The translations under genes and the position numbers were made by a program. 64,000 nucleotides of DNA from Paucibacter sp. Y2R2-4 (GTDB taxonomy: Bacteria > Pseudomonadota > Gammaproteobacteria > Burkholderiales > Burkholderiaceae_C): positions 620,001-684,000 of the forward strand of contig NZ_JAJIRO010000004.1 in assembly GCF_025717535.1 (NCBI RefSeq). The letters are read 5' to 3'. Of this stretch, positions 63,504-64,000 are shown piece after piece. The notes under the pieces were generated by a model. That model was not told where the DNA came from. It saw nothing but the letters and a program-made list of their open reading frames with translations, and made no database searches. The stretch's first letter is position 1, and each line of letters starts with the position of its first letter.

Positions 63504-64000
63504 GTACGCCCCGCCGCCGGACTCACCGAGTCACCATAAAGCACCGTGACGCGCGCTCCACCCAGCACATCACGCCGCACCACGGCCTGCACAGCGGCCG
63601 CCGTCAAGGCCTGCAGCTCGAGCAACTCACTTTGCGCAGCCCAAGCCTCGCCGCGCAACAAGGCAGCCGAGCCCAGCACTTCGCCAAGGCCTTGCGGCGT
63701 TTGACGCTTGATCAAGGCCGCGGTCAACAGCTGGGTCTTGGCCTTGTTGAGGACTTCGGGCGAAATCGGTTCCTCGGCCAAGCGCTGGATTTCTCGAGCC
63801 AAAGGCTGGACCAAAGACGCCGCACTGCGACCCGGCGCGGCCATCGCATGCGCCACCAAGAGGCCAGCCTCGGCATTCAGCTGCGCCTCGAAACCGACGC
63901 TTTGCGCGATGGCCTTCTTGAACACCAAGGCCTCGGACAGGCGCGAAGACTCGCCCAGGGAAAGCAAGGCCTGCGCCAATTGCCAAGCGCCGGCATCGGC
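63500..64000 (-). CDS. M16 family peptidase, 3-prime part only (cut by window edge)
   Basis: The last 166 residues of an M16 peptidase run into the window edge with an open frame. The segment LGESSRLSEALVFKKAIAQSV is the family R/Y-type motif near the C-terminal half. The zinc-binding N-terminal half lies outside, so activity cannot be judged here. Its stop overlaps the start of the next M16 gene by 4 bp (ATGA), consistent with a coupled active/inactive pair. Confidence 0.9.
   Translation of the reverse strand, partial: ADAGAWQLAQALLSLGESSRLSEALVFKKAIAQSVGFEAQLNAEAGLLVAHAMAAPGRSAASLVQPLAREIQRLAEEPISPEVLNKAKTQLLTAALIKRQTPQGLGEVLGSAALLRGEAWAAQSELLELQALTAAAVQAVVRRDVLGGARVTVLYGDSVSPAAGRT

Overview
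The window looks like a chromosome segment of a high-GC Gram-negative betaproteobacterium of the order Burkholderiales, probably near Roseateles, Paucibacter or Rubrivivax. The evidence is protein-family content only: LPS genes (kdsD-kdsC-lptC), TonB-dependent receptors, a TorF-type porin, PEP-CTERM proteins and the general codon style. No rRNA, tRNA, CRISPR, integrase or transposase was recognised. The content is mainly metabolic, transport and envelope genes with a few accessory loci.

Left part (1-25 kb): an exosortase-associated TIGR03790 lipoprotein, a B12-binding radical SAM protein with unusual cysteine spacing, a DTW-domain tRNA modification enzyme overlapping a four-TM protein, a SWIM-SNF2 helicase, a gap holding a dense array of perfect hairpins, a thioredoxin-like protein, an M17 aminopeptidase, and a Cache protein next to a chemoreceptor. 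Then comes a minus-strand block (TM protein, BtuF-like protein, MarC, GMC oxidoreductase), a glycine-rich RRM protein, a DUF5916 protein preceded by a possible leader peptide, and the operon kdsD-kdsC-lptC-SDR.

Middle (25-40 kb): glutamate dehydrogenase, a small outer-membrane barrel candidate, a lipoprotein hydrolase, an orphan UreE with a histidine-rich tail, and a full Kdp potassium system on the minus strand. The Kdp order is a 30-residue membrane peptide, kdpF, A, B, C, a TorF porin, CorA, kdpD, kdpE. The cluster starts with a good sigma70-like promoter.

Accessory locus (40-47 kb): two PEP-CTERM proteins flank a secreted CehA/McbA-type PHP metallohydrolase, next to a TonB-dependent receptor and a cupin. 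A perfect LacI-family type palindrome lies upstream of the first PEP-CTERM gene, and a second copy of its core lies 212 bp downstream inside that gene.

Right part (47-64 kb): signal peptidase I, divergent glpD and glpK with a Crp/Fnr regulator, an SDR and a darcynin-like protein, a large TonB-dependent receptor with a downstream 2OG-Fe(II) oxygenase, a response regulator/hybrid kinase pair, a GDT1-type manganese exporter candidate behind a yybP-ykoY riboswitch, and a pair of M16 peptidase genes. The second M16 protein lacks the zinc motif; the first runs off the window edge.
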